Source: Neonectria sp. B-13
Taxonomy: Eukaryota; Ascomycota; Sordariomycetes; Hypocreales; Nectriaceae
Length of the DNA: 64,000 nt
Direction of reading: 5' to 3'
NCBI GenBank assembly: GCA_002682825.1
Contig: NOKP01000003.1
Coordinates: 2,294,001 to 2,358,000, forward strand
The stretch's first letter is position 1, and the number at the start of each line of letters is the position of its first letter. Positions 1 through 9,193 of this stretch are shown piece after piece. The notes below the pieces were generated by a model, which was given only the letters and a program-made list of their open reading frames with translations, was not told the origin of the DNA and did not search any database. A program made the position numbers and the translations under genes.

Positions 1-987
1 AGGACTGCTAATTGGACCACGGAAAAGCCCATGGCAGATTCGTATGGAATCCTCCTCAGCCAGGCCGCCACAATCTCCTCCAGCTCCAACCCAGCTCGCA
101 TGTAACTCGCATTTAAACAGACGACTTTCTGGCTTTGACCCGATTCTTGGGCCTTGCCGTTTGATCCTCGGGCAAAACGGCCAAAAAACCTGGTTTGCGC
201 CGCATCACCATCGGCCCACGCCAGCTCATCTCAGCCGGTTCTCTCGGCAATACTGGCATCTCCCGCTTGGCATCTCGCTTGTTCCTGGTGCAGGCGGCAC
301 TCGCTGGCTTATGGTTCATGGCGGGACTCCCTCCTTGTCCTGAACCTGAGTCGTACCATGGCATGTGATTGAACGATGCGAGATGGCCGATATACGATGT
401 ACGACGTGCCATGTCCAGTAAAGTAAACGATTCACCGTGTATGAGATACGATGTGCCATGATCCATGTGCCGTCTCCGATGGGGGTGCGTCATGCCGAAT
501 CAACGGTGCCCGAGCTGGGATAGGGTGGGTAGGGTATGATGATAGGAGAACAGCCAACGAAGGGAGCAGCATCGATGGGTTTCGACTCCCAAATCTTCAC
601 TCTGCACCCTGGATCGGGTTTCGTTCAAAACATCGACAAGCTCAAGGTACGCCGACATTACAAGGAGCACGCATTCTGTTAACTTCATGCGCCAGTCCCT
701 TCCCAGGGACCAATCATCACGATCACTTATAACCTGGCTAATCATGTCTAATGCGTGCAATATTTATCGTGAATACACATCGCCGACTATGTCTGCTTGT
801 CCACTACTCCTATCGACAATTCTCCATATATATGGCTTTACGCTTAACCCAGGGTATCTTTTCGCAATGCTACACCAGCCTGCCCCTTGACAAGAGGCCC
901 TTCTTTTCTACCAAACAAGCAATCAACGCCTCGCTAGATGCAAACCAAACGACACAGCAAGTACTCCGTCCACATGTATGCGCGCAC
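1..987. other. Gene-free left edge, downstream of palH
   Basis: I see no supportable gene here. Open frames are short, overlap on both strands and lack recognisable motifs. A 13-nt near-duplicate (one mismatch) lies at 401-413 and 448-460. The right part should hold the palH 3' UTR. A gene lying mostly to the left of the window could end here but leaves no readable coding sequence. Confidence 0.6.
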
Positions 988-3270
988 TCATGGCACATGT
1001 GGTGTTCTCGACGAGTCCGAATCTTGTCGTCTGTGGTCAACTGAGGATGCCGCTGAAATCGAGCCATCATCGTCGTCTGAGTAGTACTCATCCTCGTAGA
1101 TCATTTGCGACTGTACACCCCGCCACAGTGGTGGGTTGTTTGGCGGGATCGAAGACTCTCCCTGCTGGTTTGTCGAAAATGTGCTTCTGTTCCTGTCTAG
1201 CTGTGCCATTTCTCCGGATGCATCTCTCGATGGGCTACTGCTGCTGTTCGCCAACACCCCGCTCGAGGGTGAATACTCCGCCGTGATCAACTCCTCTTCC
1301 TCTAAAACTTGCTGTAGCGCAGCTCCGCGGCGGGAAGGCGCAGGAATCACTGTCACGGGAAGGCTCTCTGTATTGGGTGTCGTTCGTATCCGGTCACGGA
1401 GCTTGTCGGCCTGGTTCGCGGCAAAGTCCTCAAGGCGAGCTCGCAAGTCCCATCTGCCCGCCGTCGCACGGGGCTCTGGTGCCGGAACCTGCGGGGTCTG
1501 AGGCGACTCGTTGGGTGCTTCCTCACTCGAGTCACGGCGTAGCGGGTTTGCAAAAGTGAGGCTCCGCCAGCCGTCCTGGCTTTGGGTCGCGTTGTTGGCC
1601 TCGAGATCCGGAAGTCGCCCACTGGCAGGTACCACGGCATGCCCGTTCTGCATTGAGGTAGAGGCTTGAGTCCACGGTGGCGCATCGTCGTTTGCCGGAT
1701 GGCTTTGCGGGTTACTGTTTGGCCGCGTGAGGTCCACCGCACTTAGACGTGGTAGCGGATCAGGCGTCCTGGTTGTGGCCTCTGATGGTGGTTGGTATCG
1801 TACAGCATAAACTGTGCTTGCCGCGCTGGCGGTGTCTGTTCGACTGATTGGGGTGACCGCGGGAGCTGGCCGTGATGGCCAGATTGGCGGTCGTAATATG
1901 GCACCCATGCTCCGCTGCGCAGGCTCGGCTGTGGTCCCAGGGCCATCGTTGCCTGGTACTCGATAACGGTTGGTGATGGCAGACATATTGGCCCATCCAT
2001 TCGCCATAGAGGTCGACACTTGCTGCCGCTCGCCAGTGCTGCTGTCACTGGAACCCCCTCCCTTTCGATTCTTTCGATGCCGGAGCCATGGAAACTCCGA
2101 GGCATCGACCTCAAGCATGTCGTCACCGTCGAATACTTCTCGTCCGAGGATTCCATCCTTCTTCTCCTCACGCTCTAGCGCTTCTATCCTCTCTACCCAC
2201 TCCCATACCACGACACTGGCTGCTGCGGCGCCAACCCATCTCACATAGTCTCCCCATCCGGTGAAGTCGGGCTTCGAGATGTCTAGGATGAAGAAGACGA
2301 TGGGGATGAGGATGGACACGATCGAGATGATGGCCACCAAGAAGATGTTCTTCATAAAGGGATGATAAAAGGCATATCGCTTTTTCATCAGAGCGTAGTA
2401 CAGCACCCAAGCTGCATATAAAACCCCCAGTGACAGCTGAAATAGATAGCTGAGGGCTGGGACTGGATGAACGAAATTCTTTGGTCGCACTGTCGAATTG
2501 ATGCCGTTCTCCGAATACCGAAAGCTGTTGAGAGCGCTGAAGATAACATCGAGAATGATGAGGGCGAAGGCAACCCATTTAATAATGACCTTTTCGCGTT
2601 GTCGAGGAAAGAGCCGGATCAGGGTTTGTGCCTGGGCCAGCCACAAGAAGGTATCGGAAACAAGGCGGATGACCTTGAGCTCGGTACTGCCCATGATCTC
2701 GTCCTGTAGTTCCTTTGCATTCTGGATGCCCCATGTGTACTGGTTTTGCGCGACGTTAAACGTATCTACACTGGCCACAGTGAGCGAGATGGCTACCGTG
2801 AGCGCGGCTACCTTTTGCAGCCACGGACGTCCGCCGATGCTGATACCGGTGCCTGAACTGTGGGTAAAGCCGCCACGCCGGCCAAGATAGACGATGCCTC
2901 CGTCAAGAAAGGAGCGGGGGGTGACGAAGAGCATAATGACGAGCATGTAGGCCGTCACGGTGGTCGCAGCAAGGGCGTAACATATCGGGAAAGTTGATGC
3001 GTAGAATGGGTCGCGGAAGTCGGAGAATTTGATATTGCTGTCGGAAGAGTCGTGCTGAGTGAGGCTGCTGTCACTCGCCACGGTAAGCGACGAGTCGCCC
3101 CGAGCAAGAAGCCCGGTCGGGCAGGGCGCTTGGTAGACGACGGCCTCAGCCAGAGGAACCTGGACGCCGCCAGGTCCCCAAGTCATGACACCCGCGCCGG
3201 GTAATAAGGTCGTCGTGCATAACGCTGGAAGCACGGTGAGGGCCGCGGTGACCAGCTGGTTGGCGTCCAT
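988..3270 (-). CDS. palH: pH-response regulator PalH/Rim21, seven-transmembrane ambient pH sensor
   Basis: A single-exon 760-residue protein. In the Pal/Rim pathway this plasma-membrane protein senses alkaline ambient pH and, with the arrestin-like PalF, starts signalling through ESCRT to proteolysis of the transcription factor PacC. The sequence shows an extracellular N-terminal part (residues 1-90), then about seven hydrophobic spans between residues 95 and 370 (for example around FPICYALAATTV, LTVAISLTVASVD and SYLFQLSLGVLYAAW), ending at the conserved WEWVERIEALEREEK stretch. A long Ser/Pro-rich cytosolic tail of almost 400 residues follows, the PalF-binding side in the family. ATG is at 3270-3268. 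Four PacC-type hexamers lie within about 1 kb upstream. The family call is firm; ligand and regulation are not visible. Confidence 0.93.
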   Translation of the reverse strand: MDANQLVTAALTVLPALCTTTLLPGAGVMTWGPGGVQVPLAEAVVYQAPCPTGLLARGDSSLTVASDSSLTQHDSSDSNIKFSDFRDPFYASTFPICYALAATTVTAYMLVIMLFVTPRSFLDGGIVYLGRRGGFTHSSGTGISIGGRPWLQKVAALTVAISLTVASVDTFNVAQNQYTWGIQNAKELQDEIMGSTELKVIRLVSDTFLWLAQAQTLIRLFPRQREKVIIKWVAFALIILDVIFSALNSFRYSENGINSTVRPKNFVHPVPALSYLFQLSLGVLYAAWVLYYALMKKRYAFYHPFMKNIFLVAIISIVSILIPIVFFILDISKPDFTGWGDYVRWVGAAAASVVVWEWVERIEALEREEKKDGILGREVFDGDDMLEVDASEFPWLRHRKNRKGGGSSDSSTGERQQVSTSMANGWANMSAITNRYRVPGNDGPGTTAEPAQRSMGAILRPPIWPSRPAPAVTPISRTDTASAASTVYAVRYQPPSEATTRTPDPLPRLSAVDLTRPNSNPQSHPANDDAPPWTQASTSMQNGHAVVPASGRLPDLEANNATQSQDGWRSLTFANPLRRDSSEEAPNESPQTPQVPAPEPRATAGRWDLRARLEDFAANQADKLRDRIRTTPNTESLPVTVIPAPSRRGAALQQVLEEEELITAEYSPSSGVLANSSSSPSRDASGEMAQLDRNRSTFSTNQQGESSIPPNNPPLWRGVQSQMIYEDEYYSDDDDGSISAASSVDHRRQDSDSSRTPHVP

Positions 3271-5691
3271 GATTGCGGCTGGTCCGGGATCAATGGGACA
3301 CGCAATGAAGCGGCCAGCCGCGCGCGCTGACGATCTGAAAGTCGGTGTTTTCCTTGACTAGGCGGTCGCCATGGGGTGTCGATTAGGGGCGAAGAGACGC
3401 CGTGAGGCCTTGGGCTGATGGTGAAATCGGGTTGATTCGATCGGATTCGATTCGGCTCGTCGCGATGGCTCGTGTGGATGGATAAGAAATTCGGAGTTGG
3501 CGTGGTCGACAGCCAGATTGGCTTGGCGCGAGTCTCGGAATGTACTGAGTAACAGCGATTAAGTCCTCCAGGGTGTCAGAGTGAGCGAGGATCGTGAGTT
3601 GTCGAGGGTAGGAGTCTAATGCGGACGACGGGCGCGCGTTGGAGACAAGTCTAGCCCGAGTTGATGGTTCGGATTCGTGGAACGTGCCGCGGCCAAGGAC
3701 CCAAAAGCACAAGTCCACCGGACCAGACCAGGCTCGAACGGCCTCGAGTGGGGGATGGATCAATGACGGCGGTAGGCTGGGCGCCCAGAAAGTCTTGGCC
3801 GGTTTTTGGGAGCGAGTCGCGGTTGGTGGGTGGCGATTTGGAAAGGAGAGGGCGAGGTCAATGACGGTCGCGATTGAGAATCGCTCTCGTAACGGGTTTG
3901 ACGGCGGCTCAAAGAGTAGGCGAGGTTGGAGCTCGTGGGAATAGATCGACTGGTTGACCTCGAGAAGTTGGTTCTGGGCGAGGTTTGAATGAGGGCTGCT
4001 TGGTCAGTCGACATTGGGCAAGTCAGGTTACCCTCATGGTGGTGAAGAGGAGCGGAACCACGCACTGTACGAACCCCACAACGCACGGTACGAATAGTGA
4101 TCGAGAGCGTTGCGCCACGCCTCGTGGGACGACAGGGACAGAACGGCGTGGGATCTTTTTCCATCGCCCACGAACTAATCACAGCAGCAGCCAAACAGAC
4201 ACAGTGATAGCCGAACCGATAAGCTGACTAGCTGATACGAGGTGATCGTGGCGTCAAGCGGGAATAGCACAGTTGTGACGACACGATCCCAAGGCCAAGA
4301 TAAACACATGCAGGACAAGCTTCCGGCCCGTCAACGGGCTCGCGCAGAACCCCAACGACAAATACCGGATTACTGGGAGGTAAAACGATGGAACCCGGAC
4401 GGTTGGGGTATGATATCAAATTACTAAAGTCTTTAGTTTTAGGCATATATTTATTCATGCCATTCGCAAAAGTTGCTCGTGTCCATAACTACACTCTTTT
4501 TCTGGGGAATTAAGGTCGCCCGCGCCCCGACCGAGTTCCCCACCATCCTTTTCAAGAAAGTGCCCAAGGTGAAGGATGCTTGGCAAGATAGAGAAGCCAG
4601 CATGTACGAATAGTGACCACCACTCATTTTGACCGTCAATCCCCAGAGCGGAGAGCAAAACAATACTCACTTCTATTATTTACACCTGGTCTTTCCCCTC
4701 CCTATGAATCCACTCGTGTCACATGCCCTGTACCTGAGTCGAACGCAACAAGCTAAGACGCTCTCGGGCGCCGAAAAGAAAGATCGCACCAAGCCACCCC
4801 CCCATGTCGCTGAGCCACCCGCACTGTGCTGTACCAAGTAACCACAGTGTCGAATTGACAACGGCGCAGACTAAGGTTTCCGCGTGGGTTTTCCATCGCC
4901 TGAAGAGGCTGGCGACATGCCGGAGAATTGTGTCAGCTGTGCGCATCGTGATTTGCAACTTGGCCACATTACAAGCCTCCTCGATTTTGCACCTTCCTAA
5001 AGACGCATAGTTGGACAAGGCTGGGGGCCCCTGTTCATGCTTAATCTCACTTAGCCACTCGGGATACTCCGTAATCCGTACTATGTTCATACCTCTGAGC
5101 TGGGTTAGGTGCTTACTACTAACGTCAACACCTCGCTGTTGAATGGTTGTAGCTCTCCTCACCAATTCAACATCTTCAGATGCATCTCCGAACACATCAC
5201 ATCTTCTCCCGACACGACGGATCGCCTAAATTACACTTCTTCCACGTGCAACGCATACACACAAGTCCAATAAGCTTCCCGCTGCCAAGCCTGCACAGGA
5301 GATTTGCGGCCTTGGCAAAGCTTGTGTCTCCATGCCACAGAGCTTGGCCTCTGTGGTGACGATGCTCTCCAGACTTGGCTCTGCCCGCACGTGGTCGCTA
5401 TGTTGATGCTCCTCGTTTCACGCGCAATGTGTAGCGGCTATATTAAAGCCGAAACCCCACTTACTCACTGACTTGCGCAACGAAAACACATGACATGATT
5501 ATAAGACAGGAAACTCCTGGGTATTTGGTCTGAACTCATGAAACTCATGTAACTTATGCAACCCACCCACCATCTTGAAGCCATCAACGCCCAAATAAAT
5601 CAGATGCATCGCGTGTTAAAATGCCAGTCGCTTTCCCCTTTTCCTACTTCCCAGTTCGTCATGTTCTATGCCGCTCCAGTTGCTTCGTTCC
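3271..5691. other. Intergenic region: palH promoter and EDC3 3' flank
   Basis: 2.4 kb between two minus-strand genes. It should contain the palH promoter and 5' UTR (left) and the EDC3 3' UTR (right). Open frames at 3383-3763, 3760-4194 and 4719-5195 (minus) have no recognisable motifs, and the last has no ATG at its left-hand start. Apart from PacC-like hexamers I see no defined element. Confidence 0.55.
3522..4299. promoter_or_regulatory. Four PacC-type GCCAAG hexamers upstream of palH
   Basis: Matches to the PacC consensus GCCARG are at 3692-3697 and 4294-4299 (plus strand) and, as the complement CTTGGC, at 3522-3527 and 3794-3799. They are 250-1030 bp upstream of the palH ATG. PacC binding to this hexamer is established in Aspergillus; use of these copies is inference. 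About one match per kb is expected by chance. Confidence 0.3.
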
Positions 5692-7929
5692 TCACTCGTC
5701 GTCTGATTCCTCCTGCCCGTTCCGGTACCGCATCTCCAGCACCCACTTCTCGTCGAAGTCGATTCCGCGGCGAATCTTGGTCCCCGCCTTCCTCCACACT
5801 GCGCTGCCCAACCCAATATCTGCGATGAACAGCCTCCATTCGTCCTCGTGAGTTGCATGGCTCAGAGCCTTGGGATCGTCGTCGTTTGGAGGCGTCACTG
5901 CTTCAAGTAGCCCTCGCTTGGGAGCTCCCATGGCAACTACGTACCGTGGTTTAACAAACAGCCGTCCCCCGTCGATGACGGCGACCTTGCCCGATGTAGG
6001 GTCAATGCCTGTCGGGACATCGACTGCTAGAACAAATGCCTCGTTTCGGTTCGCCCATTCCATCAACTCATAGACGGTGGCCTGGTCTGCGGTTCGTAAT
6101 TCCTCAAAAGAAATGGTCAACCCAAGTAGTGCATCCACAATGAGCGAGATCGACACTGGCGGCCCGGACGCCGAACTCTTCCTCAGATGTTCAAAGAGCT
6201 CCGTCTTGCTTAGGATCTTGCCTCCGAAGTTCCGGTATAGTTGGATTTGTTGCCGAAGGTCCTCGAGCAGATCTCGCTCTCGCTCAATCCCTACGAGGCA
6301 CAGCAGGACGTTGATGTTTTTGTTTCGCAGGTGGCGACCCGCAGCAATGGCCCGGATGCCGGACTTGTTGTTGCCGGCCAATATCACCACTGCCGGGCTG
6401 CTCAGGACCGCGCTGGCCGAGGGATTGGCGCCCGCAAGCCCGAACCGAACCTTGATGGCAGGGTCTGACAAGGCCGTAAATGCCACCTCGGCGATGCCTC
6501 GTCCTGAATTCTCTGCCATGAGTTCTTCCGTCAACCCGACCTCGTTTGCGGCAATGTTCTCGAGATTCAGCATTTGCAGTGCAGAGACCGTCTCGAGTCG
6601 ACGCTTTGACGGGACAAGGTATAGGCCGGGAGGATGACCTTGCTGTTTTCTGCTGTCAGTACTGCGGGATTCTGGTCTGGAGATAGACCACCGAGATAGA
6701 TGACTTAAACGTACGCCAGAGTTGACTCGGCTAAGCGGCAGACCTCCAGGCACGGCAACGCCACTAGCTTTGCGCGACTGCGATCGCCTAGACGGCACAG
6801 ACTTGCTGTCAGCTCTCCGGTTGCTTTGGCTGCTTCGCACGTCTCGGCCCGTGAGCCTTTCCGCCTCATTCAACCCGTCGTCCGCTTCGCTGTTCCAAAA
6901 GTCCGCGTTCTTGCCGATTGAGGGCACTTCTAGAACGTTCTCTGTGTAGTGTAAATTCTTCCCTCCTGCAGTGCCTGGCTTTGGTCGACGGTTATGCGAT
7001 ACTAACCGGCTCGCATCGTCGACTTGGTCTTCCTTTCTCATCTGGTCAAAGATGGTGCGCTTATCGAATTTGGCAAGGTTGTTCTCAAAGTCAAAGTCGC
7101 CCATCTCCTCTGTAACATCCTCGGATGCCCATCCATTGTCAGCGTTTCCCTTTCGCCCCTTTCCGTTCCGCTTCAGAGAGTTGAACGGCTGGAATGACGC
7201 AGTACTCTGTAGGATTGGCGTTTGCCTCCAACCCTTACCACGACCACTCTGAGAAAGGGGCGAGCCCTCGGCAGGCTGTGCATCGTCCTCGAGACGCTGG
7301 CCTTTCCCTTGCTTCGATTGCCGTGGTCGTCGCTTTTTCTTCTGAGATGGGGTTTCTGGTGGTTCAGAGACGGCTTGGCCGTTGCCCAAATCAGTTGCTG
7401 GGCTCTGAATACCAAGGTTGAAATCAGGGGTGGGCCTCATTGGAGTGCCTGCAGAATGTATGGACGAGACTGCACCAGGCAAGTTGGCTTGCATTTCAGC
7501 CGTGCCACTGCCAACGGAGATGGCTTTGATCGATGGCGCTCCGGACGTTGGTCGTCGACCAAGGCTGAGAATCGCTGGGTCCACAAAGGCGGGCTGCGAA
7601 GGCGGCTGAGAGTACGCAGGCGTCGCGACAGCCTCAACAAGTGGCGGAGGAGCATGTGTAGCGGGCGTGTCGTCCGTTTTGATCTCCGAGAGATCCGCAA
7701 TGTTGCTGGCATCGATCTTCATTTGAGGATGCCACTCCTTGGTTCCAGCGACGAAGACTAAGCCATGAATATTAGGAGAACTCTTTGATATGGAGATCAG
7801 GGTATACGCACCATTTGTCAGAGTCAGGCAGCTGCCAGCCTCAACGTCCCTGACTGTTCCTGTGAGCGAGTATGCAGGGGGCTCCCTGAGCACCACCCGC
7901 ATGTGCAAGCCGATGAATTGGGTCGCCAT
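5692..7929 (-). CDS. EDC3: Enhancer of mRNA decapping Edc3 (LSm, FDF, YjeF-N)
   Basis: A P-body scaffold that binds Dcp2 and the helicase Dhh1/DDX6 and stimulates decapping. The start is the ATG at 7929 (MATQFIGLHMRV); the frame upstream to 7992 has no ATG. Domains in order: an N-terminal LSm domain (first ~70 residues), a long disordered Ser/Lys-rich linker, the FDF motif (GDFDFENNLAKFD) that binds the helicase, then a C-terminal YjeF-N Rossmann domain (from about LQMLNLENIAANEVGL through VILAGNNKSG and VDVPTGIDPTSGK), the dimerisation module. Removing an intron at 7811-7758 (54 nt, GTGCGT...CTTAG, frame-neutral) restores the LSm strand LTNVFVAGTKEWHPQ. A second frame-neutral intron is likely at 6714-6643 (72 nt, GTACGT, branch CTGAC, ends AACAG). 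With both removed the protein is 703 residues. Confidence 0.92.
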   Translation of the reverse strand: MATQFIGLHMRVVLREPPAYSLTGTVRDVEAGSCLTLTNGAYTLISISKSSPNIHGLVFVAGTKEWHPQMKIDASNIADLSEIKTDDTPATHAPPPLVEAVATPAYSQPPSQPAFVDPAILSLGRRPTSGAPSIKAISVGSGTAEMQANLPGAVSSIHSAGTPMRPTPDFNLGIQSPATDLGNGQAVSEPPETPSQKKKRRPRQSKQGKGQRLEDDAQPAEGSPLSQSGRGKGWRQTPILQSTASFQPFNSLKRNGKGRKGNADNGWASEDVTEEMGDFDFENNLAKFDKRTIFDQMRKEDQVDDASRLVSHNRRPKPGTAGGKNLHYTENVLEVPSIGKNADFWNSEADDGLNEAERLTGRDVRSSQSNRRADSKSVPSRRSQSRKASGVAVPGGLPLSRVNSGVRLSHLSRWSISRPESRSTDSRKQQGHPPGLYLVPSKRRLETVSALQMLNLENIAANEVGLTEELMAENSGRGIAEVAFTALSDPAIKVRFGLAGANPSASAVLSSPAVVILAGNNKSGIRAIAAGRHLRNKNINVLLCLVGIERERDLLEDLRQQIQLYRNFGGKILSKTELFEHLRKSSASGPPVSISLIVDALLGLTISFEELRTADQATVYELMEWANRNEAFVLAVDVPTGIDPTSGKVAVIDGGRLFVKPRYVVAMGAPKRGLLEAVTPPNDDDPKALSHATHEDEWRLFIADIGLGSAVWRKAGTKIRRGIDFDEKWVLEMRYRNGQEESDDE

Positions 7930-9193
7930 GTTGAAATATTGCCTCGTACGCAGTTGATGAAGACTCCTAGCGTTGTTGCTCTCCTTTTCCAAGCGAGAGC
8001 CCCAATGTCCTGTGATTACTGCCCCCCAGACGTCATCAAGACTCGGGGGTTGCGGCCCAACGACTGAATCACGGACGCGTGGAGCGGGGGTGCCGAGTTG
8101 TTTGACGGCTTGAGGATCCTGTGTAGAGCTCCTTGGCTCTACGGGTGAAAGCAGCGAGTCGAGGGCCGATCAACGTCCTGGCGATGGGGGTGGATGGGTC
8201 GTCGTGAGTGCGTGTTCGGGTCAACGAGTGGATTGGTGGCGGGTGGACTCTAAACAAAGTCAGGCAAGACTAGGGTTCGAGAACTCGAGTATCGATCGTC
8301 GAGAGGGCGATTCGTGCTATCGGGGGGCGTTCCTAGAGGATGCTGCTCGGGCTTTTGCGACGTATTGTGGGCGCTGGGGTTTGCGAGGTTGAACTTCCCG
8401 CACAGAAGCTTGGCCCCATACCAGAGGGCGTCTCCCACGCCAACCTTTTTCTTATCGATAAGGCCTTGCTGGCCCTCTTTGAACGTCCGACCCCAGCGCG
8501 TCACTATTGTGAGGACAAAGCCTCGTTTGGACTTGCAGGGGGAACTCGAAATCGAGTTCAGGTAAGTAGTAAGTAGAGAGCTCTGGATTCTGACATATCG
8601 CGTGAGGCTTTTGCAATTACCGCCCGGGTGAATGCGTCGAACATTTTGCTTGTTAACAATTGAGCTCGGTAGTAGGATTGCATGCGCATGATGCAGGATA
8701 TCGCTGTGCGGGGGGTTGCATGTATGCGAATTGCTCCTTGTGACATGAGATCAAAGGCGCGATTTTGGAAGGATACCTAACAAATGCACTGCAACGGTTT
8801 CTCGTTCTATGATGTTTATTTCCGTAGGCGCCTTACTGGAATCCCTTTTACATCAGTCTGCTCGTAGATGTTCTCGAAGGTGGAGCCTTAATACGAGACT
8901 TACATGGCCTCCTCAATAATCACCAATGGCCTCTAAGCTCCTAGGTTTGAGTGGATTCTAAGTGTATTTCGTTCGTTATTTTACTCGTCGGGCGCACCCG
9001 AAGTTGAATATCTAGTATCTGTCGATTTTGTTATCGACTCCCAATTGCCAGCTTCTGTCCGCAGATATAGCTTCAACGCCTACTCCCTTGTTTGCCATAT
9101 GCCCTGCCATCCGTGTAAGCTGTACGTGATTATGTATACACCAGTCGAAATCAAATCAACACATTCGACCTCTCCATCTGAGACAGGTTATCT
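7930..9193. other. Intergenic: EDC3 promoter and PIF1 3' flank
   Basis: 1.26 kb between two minus-strand genes. Short open frames around 8204-8576 have no recognisable motifs. A B-box-like GGGTTCGAGAAC near 8267-8278 has no partner A-box or acceptor fold. Nothing else identified. Confidence 0.55.

Noticed and set aside
3383..4194. 126- and 144-codon frames upstream of palH (minus)
   Set aside because: Overlap each other and the presumed palH leader; composition is Arg/Ser/Pro-rich read-through of non-coding DNA.
4719..5195. 158-codon minus-strand frame between palH and EDC3
   Set aside because: Starts on GTG; no recognisable domain; no splice sites that would attach it to a neighbour.
5930..6637. 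Long plus-strand frames opposite EDC3, TEL1 and VID21 (for example 6077-6637)
   Set aside because: Mirror frames of GC-biased coding sequence; the minus or plus partner carries clear family motifs.
8267..8278. tRNA-like B-box GGGTTCGAGAAC
   Set aside because: No matching A-box, acceptor stem or anticodon arm at the right spacing. A similar GTTCGAATC near 18846-18854 lies inside a CUL4 intron and also fails.
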